A DNA stretch of 64,000 nucleotides from Opisthorchis felineus (GCA_004794785.1 SJOL01006409.1:539625-603624); one strand, 5' to 3'. Numbered from the stretch's first letter, positions 13,801 through 26,179 are shown. Notes: a model not told the origin generated them from the letters alone. Numbers and translations are program-made.

Positions 13801-16800
13801 TTAGAATCGTCTGTTATACTCGTCACTTCTCGAAATGTTTGTCCTGAAGTTGAATTCAACTACACTATTTTAAGAGCTCTCCGATTTTTTCGTTGAATAC
13901 GTCACTTACACGATACGTTTTCTCATCATCCAGCTTCTCATGGGATTTCCTTCGGCAGTTCAGTCCTCAACAACTGAGCTGGTCCAAATCCGAAGACGGT
14001 TTGCCATGAAAGTCCCCTAGGAATTGTTATCAAACCACATTTCCTGTTTATACTTTCCCCGGGCGCAGTAAGATTTCTCAGAATTGATATCTCTCTTTGG
14101 TGGTCGCTTGTTTTCTCTCCCGTAACATTTTTATTATAACCCTTAAGGGCTGAGTAGCATTTGCCGTGCTGTTATCAACAACTCGCGGATTACGCATCAT
14201 CACGATTTCTCCTCTAAAATTAGAGAACGAACGAACCACTTGTATTGAGTTGCATCTTGTTTTCAGAAACCAGCGGGCATCGACATTCTGTAAAGCGTTC
14301 ACCCCTATAGAGCAGTGGTGGTCTTAAAGGAGATTTACTGTATTGTCCTACTTTAGAAGCATGGCTTCTGTACGGTAAGAACACTGCTCATGGTCACTGA
14401 TCGATCAATGGATGGTGGTCCTTATTAGAACGCACAAACGACGATAATGAGCTGTTCGGTTAGTCTGATACGATGGCACCATTGTCCATGGCCTATTCAC
14501 ACTTACTCCGTGCAATTTCTGATAAAGTCCACATGCATTGCACACTGGTTGACCGTCCGCATTCCGTCGCCAAAGTGTCGTCTGAGTTGTTTCACAGTTG
14601 GTGCAGACAAGGCCAATTCGCCGCGCCACCTGCAAATAGAGCGGTGTAAAGAGCGAAATTACTCGTGGGATGCAAATTGTCAATATACAGACACACACAC
14701 ACACACGTGCGCAAACCGGAGTATGAAACCAAACATATATAGTTTTATTGTTATGGGAATGGTGAACACCGCAACCGGATGCCTGTTCAGCAACTGTGAC
14801 AGAGATGGTTCGATGGCCACAAATTTTAAATCGAACCACTGGAGGTTTTGCGCCCCAAAAATGACCACTAAATTGATTTGTCCGATTTGTCCGATACGGA
14901 CCACCCATTTGTCTTTCAGGTCTGCTTTTGTCACAGTGCGTGGTGGTTATGGAGAGGGGTGAAAGTGGCCGTGAGATTTTGTATATTGATGCCGTGTGCA
15001 GTTAGTCCTGCACAAAGGCATACGTGCATAAACGTTCGCTTGCACACATGACATCTGTTCGCTAGGCATCAAACATTTTCGTCCAGCTGGCAGAGAGAGG
15101 AAACCGACAACTGGGCAGTACACCGGGTATGACAGAAAGGCAATCCATTCAGGCATGTTTTTCACTTCCTCACTTAGTCCCAGAAAATAAGCTGTTCAGT
15201 TTTCCCGGATGGTCCGTCAGGTGCAGAAAACCGTATGACGGTAACCGACACCTTATGTTCTGACCACGCTAAAAGCTGAATAAAACCATCGATTGCATAG
15301 CGTGGATCACGGAAGACGTGCAATATGAACACAATGAGAAACTGTAACGTCAGGGGGTCGAACAGACAACCACAGTAAACTGTGAGCCACGGGCCTTGCC
15401 GAAGCTGTGCAGTAGAGGTAGAATTTAAATCTTTATTCGTTCAACTCACAAAATCGCAATGCATATGCTACAGATGGAATCCCTCTCTGGCCTGCGTCGC
15501 CCATTTTTTTCACTGAGAATCAACGTTAAAAGGGTTTTGTTCCGTAAAATTTGGATCTGTTCCACTTCAGTATGCAAACACGTCGGTGGGTCGAACTGGC
15601 TTATCTGAACCCCTCCATTCTAGTGGGGTCATTAAACTCAGTGGCATCTTTGCCACAAAATCAATGGTGTTGGGTTTGATTCTTTGCGGTTGACAACTCA
15701 TCCTGAAAGAGCCCACAGGCATAGGTTTACACACATCGCGATGACGTTTATTGGCCTCGCCCATAGTCCCATGACCGAGCTATCAAACACCCCAATTTGA
15801 TCGGTGGTTAACGCAACTACAGTGTGGTTTATTGCACACCAACTATCTTTACTGGCTCAGCTAACTCGATAAAATGGCGTTCCTCACAATAATAGATAGA
15901 GAAAGACAGACTCCTAAACCCTAATCAGGTAGCGGGCTATCAGGGGCTAGCCTAAGAGCACTGGACAAATTCTGAAGGTAAGCTCCTCCGATATAGCTGT
16001 TAGACTGCTCCATACTGTGACTGTTGCGTCCGTCCATGTATGAAATTCAAGCCGTCATGAAAGCAGGTCCCATTTTTCACACCTATGATTGTGATAGTTG
16101 ACAATTCTTGCTTGTTGATGTACTAAAAGCCGCAGATAACCGTTTTCTATCAAGAGCCTCGTCTGAAGTGAGATCCTAAAAAGCTCAGTCAGATTAGCGT
16201 TTTCGTCTTCTTTGGGATTTATCGGGCAGGGAAAGGATCGCAAATCCCCGTCGTTCATCCGCTGGGACGGGTACATATTCAACCAAACCGCCGATAGTGT
16301 AGGTCGTCGGACTGGTTGTACGCACCGATAATCAGTCAGGGGCATGCCAGTCAATTCAATCCCCTGACTAATGCATTCGCGTTATTGTGCCTTTCCTCCT
16401 ATACCGGCTCAGGGTAAAGTGAAACTGCAAGATCTGCGTGGAACGGAACTGAGATTCGATCGATACAGTGCCCACATGCGGTAATGAAAAGTACCGCCAC
16501 CTAGCGCTTCCACAAACTTGACCGACTCAAGCATAACTAATTTACTTGTGACCCTAAGCACAGAAAACCCTGGACCGCAATACAATTCGTCCACAAAAGC
16601 GAGCTACTGTTTTTCAGGACAATTCATATTTTGTCTCCACTTTAGACTTATGCCGGGTTCGTGGATAGTTAAGCGATTTTCGATCAATACATCGCTATTG
16701 TCAGAAAAGTGGTGGAATTGCTCCCCATACATACACGATACGACCTATCAGGATGTCTTCAAATCACCCTGTGCCATCGTCACCCTCAATCGCATACCCA

Positions 16801-19800
16801 CCCTGGACTGACTATCGTCTATAAACAAAACCATGACGAAGAAGCAGAGAGTAAAAGAATCGCACACCAGCACAACAAACTGGCCTAGCTTGTGCGCATC
16901 AGCATTACTGCAGTGCAATAAGCCACGAGAATGGGCAAGGTCAGTTTGTCAAAACGAAAGTTCCCAATGTGGGAATAAATCGCTGTTGCTTCCTGTCGCT
17001 TTTGCGTCCCAAAGTGATGACGGTGCATGAATACCGACCTCTGAATAGTTTATACTTGGTGACATCCTTCAAACCACGACGAAGACGCACTTTTATACCG
17101 AACTTAATGGTGGTGCTGATGGTGACAAGGAAAGAGTTATCGTTTGTGGCATCCCACGTGCCCGACGCGAGCACACACACAATCTCGCACGAACACCTTA
17201 ACTTTCTACGGCCTAAACAGTTGACACCACCCTACCAAAGACGTCTGTCAATGTGGGAACGTCTGGACTAGGGCAAATTGTCTCCGGGTGGTCCATCTTT
17301 TTACCATTTCGTCGTTTTATTAAAATTGGTCCGCCCTCCCTTGTATACAGGCAAATTTGGAGATAGTCATAAAAACAACATGAGAAATTCACAAGGACGT
17401 GTGTGCACCTGATTTCGTTCAAGAATAGTCCATTGTTTTAACTTACCGATCTGCGACTTAAGAGAGTTTTATTCAAGCTGGATCTGACGGAGCGGCGATA
17501 AGTTAGGGAATTGAACAGATTAGATGGATCTTGTTGTAAAAGTTTGTAGTCACCAGGTGCGTTTTCTACGGGTTTCATTTGCTCATAGCCCACTTGTCTG
17601 GTAGCGCAATATGGTACATTGTCGGTCCGACCATTCACCAGGGGAGACCGCAACTGGTCGAAATATAACGTGGCTGTATGCTGATCCCTTCCACAGACTT
17701 CACACAGGTAATGTCCTGTTCCATCAGGCTGCCAAAATGAGGTAGTTAGCTGCCCACACTTGACACATTCTCGAGATGATCGCGTTTCGGAATGTATATG
17801 ATCTAGGGAAAAACATGAGCCACCTGTTAGTTAGGTCAGCCAGGTACTTCACATACGAACACTGAATAAGTAACCAACGGAAAAAAAGAGCCAAACAAGT
17901 TCACACAAAGAAAACAGGCTGAAATATAACATGTGTTGACTGGCATTTTTGTAAGAACCATCCAACCAGCTACTGCCCTTCGCTCAAAACCTTTTCTCAA
18001 GCCCTGAAGCGATGGGGTCAGTAGTGACGAAAAAGCTTGTGATTCGTAGTTCAACCATTGATAAATGTCCATACTGTTTCATCGCTTTCTTACTAGTTTG
18101 CAAAACCCGATCTGCGGAAATTTAGTTTGACATAACCGCAACTAACTCAAGTGTGATATCAAACAAGATTTCCAGAATGATATTGTACAGAGTTTGCCCT
18201 CGTAGTTGTTCAAATCAGAAAGAGATTGTGTGGAGAAAATTGCTTCACCGGTTGGTTACCTGTGCGATCCAAATAGAGCTTAGTTCGAGTATATTTCGGG
18301 CACATCCATTCTTTGAAATTGCTATGATGTAGAAGACTGCCACAACATTTTGGCGAAACAGTGCCTAGAGAGCGATATTAGGAAGTTGGATCTATTTTGA
18401 TCAAGGAAATAGATATCTAAGAGGTACGAAAGCTTACTAGCTTGGTTGGAGGTTATTTCTGAAGATCTTACAGTAAACATCGTAGATGTTTGCCAACTTA
18501 GCTACGCCTTTAAATTCGATGAACTGTTGACGTCGGTTGCCTGACAATCGCCATTCTCAATAAGTCCAGTCAGTGTAGCATTGAGTTTTGGACAACAGGG
18601 GGAATGGATTCGAGCCCTGAACAAAGCTTTCCAGTAGCACACGGATTTAGCAGAGCTTCGTATGATTTACTTGCGTCTGCTTGCACTGTAGTTATTCAAT
18701 ATGAGTTCACACATTATCACAGCGAAAAGACAACAACTATTCAGTGAAAGTTATCTTGGACTTTCTCCATTAAATAACGTTATTTTCTCCCAACAAGTTT
18801 CGTCGGCTTGTCATTTTCCAAACCATATTCGGTTGGATTTGCACTTTCTGTTTGAATGATAGCGTTTTTCCCGAAATATCCAACAATACACTGGAAAAAA
18901 CAACTTTTCTTACCCGTCTTACGCTAGATCGAAGCCGGTCACTGCCGAAACGAACAACTTTGAGAAATAGCTGTTGACAAGTAGCAAACCGAAGATTAGA
19001 CACTTCCAAGTATAACTTTCTCTGATGTGTTTGTATTTACAGCTAGTGTACTAACTTAAACTAGAACCCATTATAATGAGAACGGGGGATAACGTTTTCG
19101 ATACCCTTACCGATGGGCTTGCAGGTGACCTTAACGATTGGGCAAAAAAAAACAATGCTAGTAATGCGATGAAGTGATAAAACGAGAACAAGCACGCCAT
19201 TCAATGCACGTGGGTTTCCACACTCAGTTCGTTTTTGCGAAATTGAACAAGGTCGTTAACGAAGCAAACAACAATTTATACGTAAGTAGGCAAATGTTTA
19301 GGTTTTTTATGGTTAAGATCACATCCAGCATGGAGACGGTTACCCAAAGAGGAGAAAACGACTTTGTCCAATCATGTGTGTACTTTCCTTAAAAGGGATT
19401 CCTTTCAAGTTTCTTTTGTGTAGACTTGGAGGCATCAAAAAATGAAAAAACTCGGCCAAGTTGTAAGAACCAAAAGATTTTACCGGACTGTATCAGATCC
19501 GTGAGTGATAGGATGTCTAGGACAGAAATTTTATCGTTATTTTAACCGAAACAATTACACGCCAGTTTGCAAATCGATTAGTCTCGTATTCTCTATGTTC
19601 TGTATCGATTAGTTCAGTCGATTTTTAATTCACTAGTAGTCGTCCGCTAGTCGGAGTGATGAGGGATCACTTGTAACTCTGTTGCACCAAATCACGTTGT
19701 CCCCTCCCTTCATCAGATGTATCAGAGCGGTGGCGCCAACGCTGGCAGAACCCGAGTCTCTACAGAATCGTTACAAAAATAGTAGTGGAAATTTGCACTG

Positions 19801-22800
19801 AAGCAGACGGAGGCCCTGAAGAATGCAAAAAGGCGCATTTCAGGAAGTCCACATAAAACATAAGAAATCGGTCACAAGCGCTCTACGGTATGGGATGTTG
19901 GAATAGAGGCCACAACCTGTTGAAATTATGCGTGGTTGTTCAGGTCCTATGTGAACAACTCGTAATTAACATTTGTAACAAGTTTACGTGAGATTCTACA
20001 ACACCATCAAATCCAATATGACAACTAACGTTCCTGTGGAGATCCTGTGGAGGAAGTGGACATGTTTTTGTTAGATCCCCAGTAATCAGACAATGGACAA
20101 TCCGGTGCAATCTTTACACATTTTTGTAATGATCCCAAAACCACTCGCAGACGAATTTACAAGCCTGGGCACCTCCGCTTTCGGTAGCTGAGCCTGAATC
20201 CCTGAAACTCTCATTTATTAGATGGACGTTGGACCGCTTATCCCTCCATACTAAGAACACCTCTCTAATAAGAAGGAAGAAGAAGGTTGACTGTTCCGGT
20301 GTAACAATAATCCAATACACAGATTTATGGGAATATCAACAAGTGAACTGTAGACGTTCGCCCATGGAGGACACAACGTGATTCGTTTGTTATAGTAGAA
20401 TGCCTAATCGATAAACATTTCAGAGTGCTTTTCCCCACATTATTATACCCGAACTGGCAGTATCAGCGGAAGGTTACCAAATGTGTCGCATTCACACTTC
20501 TCACTTTAAAAACATTCACGCGAAAACCCTTGTTCCACATTCATTCCTGATCAAGACACAACCATAAAATCGTGAAGAGAGTGATCCAGCATCCCCAGAT
20601 TTTCCGTTTATGGCTTTAATCTAACCAGTTATTTGTTCTCTCACCGCGTTCGGTCTAGCAAACGGAACCACCTTCCACCGGCTAACCGGACATCAGTATC
20701 TCGGCTGCAATTGTTTCAGCAGGTTTCCTGAAAGTTAACTGCTTCACTCCCGTGAATCATTCGCGGTGAATGGATTGTAGTCCCCACACTTCATAAAAAT
20801 GACAAGTCTAGGAGTAAATGAGTCAAAAAAAGAGAAAAACAATGGAGTTTGTCTCCATATGGGAAGGCCAACTGAGAGTGGAAGTGTATAACTGGGTAAT
20901 AATCGCACGTACCTTCCAACTGGAGTGGATTTACGCAGACCTCAGTTGTCCACCTATAGTTACCAGCCTGGTCTTGGTACTCATCTTCAACTGGTACCGT
21001 GTCCTCATCCTCGTTGGGCGAAAGTGACTGGCTGGTTTTTCCGACGAGTGTGCAGCCATTTAATAGCAAAGACTGAGAAAAATGGTATGGACGTTGGAAA
21101 TATGGTTCTCCAGGACTCGTAGTCTTTGTATCCTTTGCGTTTTCTTGTTTTCCATTGTCGGATCCCTTAAAATGGTCAGGTTTTACTACTTCAGGATGGG
21201 AACTTTTCGGACTTGAATGATAAAATTGCCTCTTTGCGAGAGCCCATCCAGCAATGGCCGTGTGGTAAGGTTTACTTTCATGCCAGTCAGAGATTTCATG
21301 GGGATAGCTGCTAACATGAGGCTCAGCGCCGTCGGTAATCTGTCTCCTATTCCCAGAATTCAAATAAGACGGACTGTGCGGTCTGACAGATGGCGTGGAT
21401 CCTAAACTTGATTCACGATAGGCTGAGTCTTTTAGTTGAAGCCCTGGGATATACTGAGATGCATAGGCGTAGGCAGCGGCAGCAGCGACAGCTGCAGCGG
21501 CACTGTATGCCCCGGATAGTGGAGGTGAATTGAGATGTGAATTGCTAAACTCTGGACAGTTGCTGTCATCCTCTCTTCGGTCGCGTAGGTAACGTGGAGA
21601 AGTACCAGAAGATGAGGATGAGTCAGGTTCTGTCAAAAATGATGAAGGATAGTCAGTATAAGGATAGGGTAGTGGATTTAGAAATGCACAAACCATTCAT
21701 TCCAACTCAGTATCAGTAACCCGGCCTAACAGTCTATATTCCGGGGGAAATTAGCCAGCGATTGAAGTACTTTGAACTGCGGATGACATTTTCTGAATTC
21801 AGTATTACCGACACTAACGTGTCCACTGCAAACTCGTAGCAACATTTTCAAATTTACTTTTCAAACTTGGCGCTACCACCACTCTTCCTCCGATTGAAGC
21901 CCACGTCAAGTAGAATTACGGAACGTACTTCACAACGCGCCAGCCAGCGGCAGCTCCACTAACTTTAAACGGACTGTCGGTTGCGATCTGCCGCATTTCG
22001 GGGCAACGGAAGGATTCATATCTGTTTCTTGTGTAAGCATTATCGTGGAACCAGGTTCTAGAGCCAAGTCAGTGGCTGGTACGCTACATGTCTGGTGAAT
22101 CAGGCGGAAATGTTGCGAGCGTTCACGAGTAACAAGCTGTCGAAGGTAGTCCGTCGGAGTGTGGTCATAACCGTAGTAACGGTTGTGCGACAAAACGGCG
22201 GTACATTTCCCACGGAGTATGATTGCCCACGTGCTCATTTAGCTAACGTTTGTTTCAAACATGAAGTAACACACCATCGCTATGTTTTCTGAAGGTATTC
22301 AGATAATCAAGATATGATGAGATGTCCAAAGCCTAGACAGGTGCCACCACAAAGTAAGGAGGAACTAGAACTCATCGATTTCTCCATCAAGGTATCTCGA
22401 AATCTAGGGCGTTTGGAGTTTAGGCAAACACCGAATTTACGGTGTTTATGTAATGCGTGAGCCCTTAGCTAGGTGATGTACGTAGAAAAAAACGGAAGAC
22501 AAATCATCTAAAGACACTCTTTTGACCAAATCCATATACACTGGCTGTGCAAATGTCCCGGTTACGTGAATAGGTTTAACCTCTGGAATAGGAACATGAA
22601 CCTGGGTTGCAGCTATCTTGATAAAGTAACATCTGATACTCAATATTCTGCCAGATAATTTGCGATCCCGGATGTGTATTACGAGTAACCTGCAAAAGCT
22701 GCTATGAGTTGGGACGCGGTATCATATACCTGGGCTTTTTGCAGACGGACATTAGATACCACTTGGAAGCCGCTTTGTTTTTTAGTTATGCTACAGTATA

Positions 22801-25800
22801 TGAAGGAGGGAAGATTTAATATCATAAAGGAAACTACTCACAAGGTTGCTGAAAACATGAGGCGGCCTTTATGCAGCACATTCAGTTGAAGAATATCAGA
22901 AACGAGAGATTCAGTTAAGTTTGCCGTGAAAACCAAACTGATTTGCAAATGAGTGTAACTATATTTCCTCTGTGCTGTGGCTTATTTTGGAGGATAGACC
23001 ACCACACACAACCATAGAACAACTACGCTGGTTCCTGCTGAACTGTTGTCCTCTCTGACGGAAAAAAAGCTCACATCGAGGGAAAACACACCTTGTATTT
23101 CTCGAAGTTTTCAGTAAAAATCCTTTTCACTCACTCACGGACGTTGCGTTACGTACTTAAAATTGGTCAACTACTCAACCGGAGCTCCAAGAGGGGATAT
23201 GTTCGCAAATACTCTTGTTTGCACACGAATTTGATTATGACATGAGAATCAACTGGATCCTGCTAAATATCTCTCGTTTATGATGATCCGCTTCAACCAG
23301 ATTCGTGTGTCGAGACCTGTCCAATTTGGGCTCAAGTAGAACTTGAGGCTGACGAAAATTCGGGGACCGCGCCTACCTGATGAGTCCAAGGAAGTGCGAA
23401 ACCAATTGTGGGTTGTCGGGGAGTTTTCAACAACCTAGTGAGTAGTGTGTTGCGTCTAGGATATGTTCGCCTTTGTGGAAGTTTTGGTTTTATTGATGTG
23501 AAATAGTGGGACGATATGATATCATTTGTTAAAAACAAATGAACAATAAATAACAAACATGTCGGCCATTATGCAAATACCGTTTGAATTTGCTACTTCC
23601 AAAAGTAGTCTCGAAGCCTTTAGGACTAAATTGGAGGCACATGTAGCTGGCGCCTGCGGTCGTCACCTCGAGTTAGCAACTCACCTGTCTCAACTGGTGC
23701 CTTTTGTCTAAGGTTGGAATTCGCAGTCGTCATGGTTTCTAACTACTCCCTTGGTTCAGTCAAAGTCCAAACACGGTAGAAAACGGGCCTAGCTAACAAG
23801 CCTTATCAGCTAACTGACGTAATGAGTGGAAATTCGGTCTGACTGTCACCAGAAGGTAGGGGTCATTCCCATTCTTTCCTGTGTCAGTTGACTACCTTAT
23901 CAGTGGTTAGACAAGCACAACTGCGTGGTGTCGTGCCCGATTTCTGGCATTATATCCCCCCTGGTCTGAAACGTTAGCACACTGGACTTCGAAATGTCAC
24001 ACGGCGTAGACTAAAGATAAGGTTGCAGCGTAGAACACACACCAACCCCACCCATCTTTTATCACGCAGCTGACCTAAGGATGGTTTCAATACACCGCAA
24101 GGTCAGGTGATGGAAAGTCACACTGAGTCCAGCCACACCAACAACCACAGCAATTCGCATTAAGAACCCTCAATAAAAGACGACCGCATTTGAAGACATT
24201 TTTAAATTCTCTGTGAGCTTATGGTTAGTTTCTTCAAGGATAAGGACCATTTCGGTGAAAAGAACGACGAAAATGTTTTAGGAGACCGAAAAACTCCTTT
24301 CAGAAGGTTAACGGATTTCTGCAACCCTATATCTCAAGTTATCCATTCCGGCTGGTGAACCTGAATGCGAATGAGTTTATGCTGCATGCATGTATAGTCT
24401 CCAAATTCCCACAAACCTTATGATCTATTTGAAAACAAAACCACGCGATCAGCGAAATACATTCATTTGCATTTTGTTTATCTGCCAGTAGGATACTTAG
24501 TTGGATCTCTTGTTTATAAACTATCCCCTCTGTAGACAGAAATCTACCTAGACGAGAACAAGTGGTTCGTCACAAAGGGACATTAACACCATCCACCGAT
24601 ACGATAAGTTACCAGAGAGAACAGGACGATTTATTTAGCTGGAACTCTCAGTACAGAGAGAACAACTTGATTTATGCATGACACTGAGCGCAATTATTTT
24701 GCTGAAGCTTATTGCTGGAGGGAATACTGCTGTATGACGTAGATTTGTCACTGAAAATGATGTTTTGAATACCCAAATTTTCGAAATTCCCAAAAAGCAA
24801 ACGTATCTGCTTGACTACTTGAAGACTGTTAATTAACTTCTCACATCCTTGAACTTTATTAGGTCAGTAGCTTTAGGGTAACTGCACTATAGTTACAGGT
24901 CATTCGGACGTATGTTCATGAACCCCCTAAAAAGGGACACTCAAAATGAAAGACATTCGGGTTTTCCCTGGGGATAGCCCTCGCTGAGCGGTTTTATTGT
25001 ATCTAGTACAGTATCCGATTTTCCATTTCATCACTTATGAGCTCCCCGATGAACCTGTCGTGGCGGTTATTATGATCATTATCATTGTTATGAAATGGCT
25101 TGCCTTAAGCTAAGAAACGATATTTACCGAGTAGGGAAGTGAAAGAACGGCTAAACTAACCAAACTGCACGGCCTTATGGGCGAATTTCATGTAGACGTT
25201 GTCAGGTGTTTTAAGTTGACTGCAAGCTTGTCAACCCAAACCACATCATGCTTCGGCACACTATTGACTAGGGTATTCGAATTAAAATTGTCCCAGCCAC
25301 CCCCAATCTCTCTATCCCACACCAAATCCTTGCCAACGGGGCGCAGTTGTGAAGTTTCCAGAGAGGTGACCAATTTTCACAGAGGTCTCTTATAAGTGAG
25401 TGGTTGCTGTAAACCTTCATGGTTAGTTCTAGTTTATGACCCCCCTGGCACGGGAATCAAGAACTATGAGGATTGGTCTATGTACGTAGCACAGGAAAAC
25501 ATAAAAGAAATGTGTTACCTCTTGCAAGTTGACCGGAAACACCGGATAAGGGCAGTGGTCCCTCATGACTAGGTCCGTCAATTTTGATTCGTCCTTTCTG
25601 TATGCAGGACTCGGATCTGTCTTTGTTATCAGCTGGACTTTGTGATAGATTGACTTTCTGCCTTTCGGGGTTGTCGTCAGACTCTGGAGATGGTAATATT
25701 ACTTCCTCCGAGGTTGAGGACGAGGTGCTTGTGAAGTGTGCTGTTTGTCCACTGGATAAATGATCGATTTCTCTTTTTTCGCCACGTCTGGCATCCTGCT

Positions 25801-26179
25801 TTTGCCTGCTCAGCACATGTTGTTCATCTTTGGGTTGGATACGGTCGGCTGTTACAACTGCGTCTTGGGATTTCCACAGGTCAAGCACATTCCTGGCTTG
25901 AAAGGAATCCAGTCGGTATTCATAACGGAAGTGGTTGCCAGGGTCTGGTAGATGTGTTTCTGTAGCTATGTACGACTTATCTGGGAGGTTTTCCAAACGA
26001 CGTTCATTGAAATACCCGGTTGTTTCATTCTCCTGAAGGGGATAGCTTTCCGAATAGGCTTGTAGTTGTTGAATCGGTGCTACATATTGGCGGCCGTAAA
26101 CGACATTTTCGTCCCCGACTGTTGTATACGGATGATGTCGTCGATCATTTGATGAAGCCTCACATGGTACTGTGAGCAT
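7241..26179 (-). CDS. GATA-type zinc finger transcription factor (six coding exons)
   Basis: Joining 26179-25519, 21629-20913, 17802-17447, 14629-14507, 9134-8747 and 7851-7241 gives one frame of 2856 nt (951 residues plus TAG). Every intron is GT-AG and every split codon closes. The protein has a degenerate N-terminal finger (C472, C475, C493, C496), a linker of about 90 residues, a canonical C-terminal finger (C587, C590, C608, C611) and a basic tail with [18 protein letters not shown] factors are nuclear proteins that bind WGATAR sites and direct endoderm, mesoderm or blood-like fates; the animal two-finger family includes GATA1/2/3 and GATA4/5/6. I cannot assign this one to either branch. 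Long low-complexity flanks with two polyalanine tracts are typical of divergent flatworm regulators. The assignment is secure; exact exon ends rest on splice consensus only. Confidence 0.93.
7852..8746 (-). other. GATA intron 5
   Basis: Starts GTGAGTGTTTCC and ends TTTTACCGCAG on the minus strand. I see no repeat or RNA gene in it. Confidence 0.85.
8747..9134 (-). CDS. GATA factor coding exon 5 (basic tail)
   Basis: The acceptor CCGTTCACTTCAG precedes codons for [20 protein letters not shown], which aligns without gaps to the usual VNRPLTM-RKD-IQTRKRK tail of the GATA C-finger. This tail contacts the minor groove and carries the nuclear localisation signal. A second polyalanine tract ([12 protein letters not shown]) follows, then a Ser/Asn/Phe-rich region. 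The donor is AAATTGC before GTGAGT (phase 1). The first two residues of the tail (RT instead of VN) are unusual. Confidence 0.93.
9455..9690 (+). pseudogene. Gag-like relic of an LTR retrotransposon
   Basis: The plus strand encodes [17 protein letters not shown], then [20 protein letters not shown] and then a DWAAARE segment. This pattern (a short W/F-L-x-DFE motif, a helix with D-x-x-K-L-x-x-L, then a G-A-x-A motif) is that of the capsid part of Ty3/gypsy-type Gag in flukes, as I recall it. Base composition is much richer in GC than the intron around it, which supports insertion. The open frame continues to about 9790 but the Gag likeness fades after about 9660. No pol or LTR is visible, so it is a fragment. 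Confidence 0.5.
13245..13510. repeat. Possible old mobile-element fragment, GC-richer
   Basis: Composition rises relative to the rest of intron 4, with blocks such as CACCCCTGCGCACTCTGTCG and GGCGGCTGGCCAATCACGG. No open frame or terminal structure lets me name it. Confidence 0.2.
14507..14629 (-). CDS. GATA factor coding exon 4 (canonical C-terminal finger)
   Basis: This 41-codon exon encodes [12 protein letters not shown], then [10 protein letters not shown], then [13 protein letters not shown]. The spacing is C-X2-C-X17-C-X2-C, and the DNA-contacting LWRRN and CNACGLY residues are intact. The acceptor is CTCTATTTGCAG and the donor is GGA before GTAAGT; both are phase 0. A splice site between the two fingers and another just after LHG are usual for animal GATA genes. 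This is the main sequence-specific DNA-binding unit of the protein. Confidence 0.97.
14630..17446 (-). other. GATA intron 3
   Basis: Separates the N-finger and linker exon from the C-finger exon; phase 0. It holds a short (CA)n run at about 14691-14706. No repeat copy from the families found elsewhere in the window is evident. Confidence 0.85.
14690..14706. repeat. (AC)n microsatellite
   Basis: A run of eight AC units lies about 60 bp inside the 3' end of GATA intron 3. Confidence 0.85.
17447..17802 (-). CDS. GATA factor coding exon 3 (degenerate N-terminal finger and linker)
   Basis: The acceptor is TTTTTCCCTAG and the donor is AGATCG before GTAAGT. The exon encodes SSRECVKCG, then [10 protein letters not shown]: a C-X2-C-X17-C-X2-C finger in the position of the GATA N-finger. 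Conserved TGHYLC is kept, but the usual LWRR is FWQP, CNAC is CEVC and GLY is GRD. These changes remove residues that GATA fingers use for DNA contact and core packing, so this finger may bind zinc and a partner protein but probably not DNA. About 80 linker residues follow in this exon, ending in NKTLLSRRS just before the conserved splice point upstream of the C-finger. Confidence 0.9.
17803..20912 (-). other. GATA intron 2
   Basis: Bounded by GTACGT and TTTTTCCCTAG; phase 1. No coding exon, RNA gene or recognised repeat was found. Confidence 0.85.
20913..21629 (-). CDS. GATA factor coding exon 2 (residues 221-460)
   Basis: The acceptor is TTTTTGACAG at 21630 and the donor is GTTGGAAG before GTACGT at 20912. 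The 717-nt length fits phase 1 in and out. The exon encodes a serine run near its start, a polyalanine tract ([14 protein letters not shown]), proline/tyrosine-rich stretches and an acidic segment ([14 protein letters not shown]). Such regions usually act as activation or interaction surfaces in GATA proteins, but no motif proves it here. The exon ends just before the N-terminal finger. Confidence 0.88.
22835..22965 (+). repeat. Foldback repeat fragment (centre and arm)
   Basis: ACTCACAAGGTTGCTGAAAA is followed directly by CATGAGGCGGCC, GCAGCACATTCAGTTG, ACGAGAGATTCAG and TTTGCAAATGAGTGTA. The same blocks occur in the larger copies at 31.6, 41.3 and 42.1 kb. Here the start of one arm is fused to the centre, so it is a deleted copy inside GATA intron 1. 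Confidence 0.6.
23215..23475 (+). repeat. Diverged foldback repeat arm with decayed hammerhead
   Basis: An inverted, poorly preserved arm at 23215-23285 leads into CTCAAGTAGAAC, then a hammerhead-like block at about 23375-23420: GCCTAC, CTGATGA, a mutated stem II, GAAACC, AATT, GTGGGT. The CTGATGA and GAA core is intact and stem I can still pair (with a wobble), but stem II (GTCC...AGTGC) and the palindromic stem III are damaged. It is probably inactive. Confidence 0.6.
25519..26179 (-). CDS. GATA factor coding exon 1 (residues 1-220)
   Basis: The ATG is at 26179-26177, with in-frame TAG and TAA just upstream, so coding cannot extend further in this frame. The bases before it read TTTCTTTCTCACTAATAG then ATC-ATG, which is a strong 3' splice acceptor three bases before the start codon. 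The message therefore begins either from an upstream 5' UTR exon or from a trans-spliced leader. The exon encodes a polar, Ser/Glu/Asp-rich, probably disordered N-terminus with no known domain. It ends in CTT-GCA-AGA-G before GTAACA (phase 1). Confidence 0.8.

Larger units (their letters stand above)
9135..14506 (-). other. GATA intron 4
   Basis: This is the longest intron (about 5.4 kb). It contains the Gag-like relic at 9455-9690 and a GC-richer stretch at about 13250-13500 that may be an old mobile-element fragment. A second oddity is just inside the donor: the first codons of the intron read VSVNRPWTM in the exon frame. No other coding exon is supported. Confidence 0.85.
21630..25518 (-). 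other. GATA intron 1
   Basis: Bounded by GTAACA and TTTTTGACAG; phase 1. It contains diverged pieces of the hammerhead foldback repeat at 22835-22965 and 23215-23475. An open frame at 22446-22643 looks mildly protein-like but lacks a good donor. Confidence 0.8.

Noticed and set aside
14447..14962. 171-codon plus-strand frame over the GATA C-finger exon
   Set aside because: It is the antisense shadow of the finger exon and its intron; the minus strand carries the conserved protein.
22446..22643. Minus-strand frame with [16 protein letters not shown] in GATA intron 1
   Set aside because: It looks mildly protein-like and has a CAACCCAG acceptor, but no good donor, no phase match with GATA exons 1 and 2, and no known domain.
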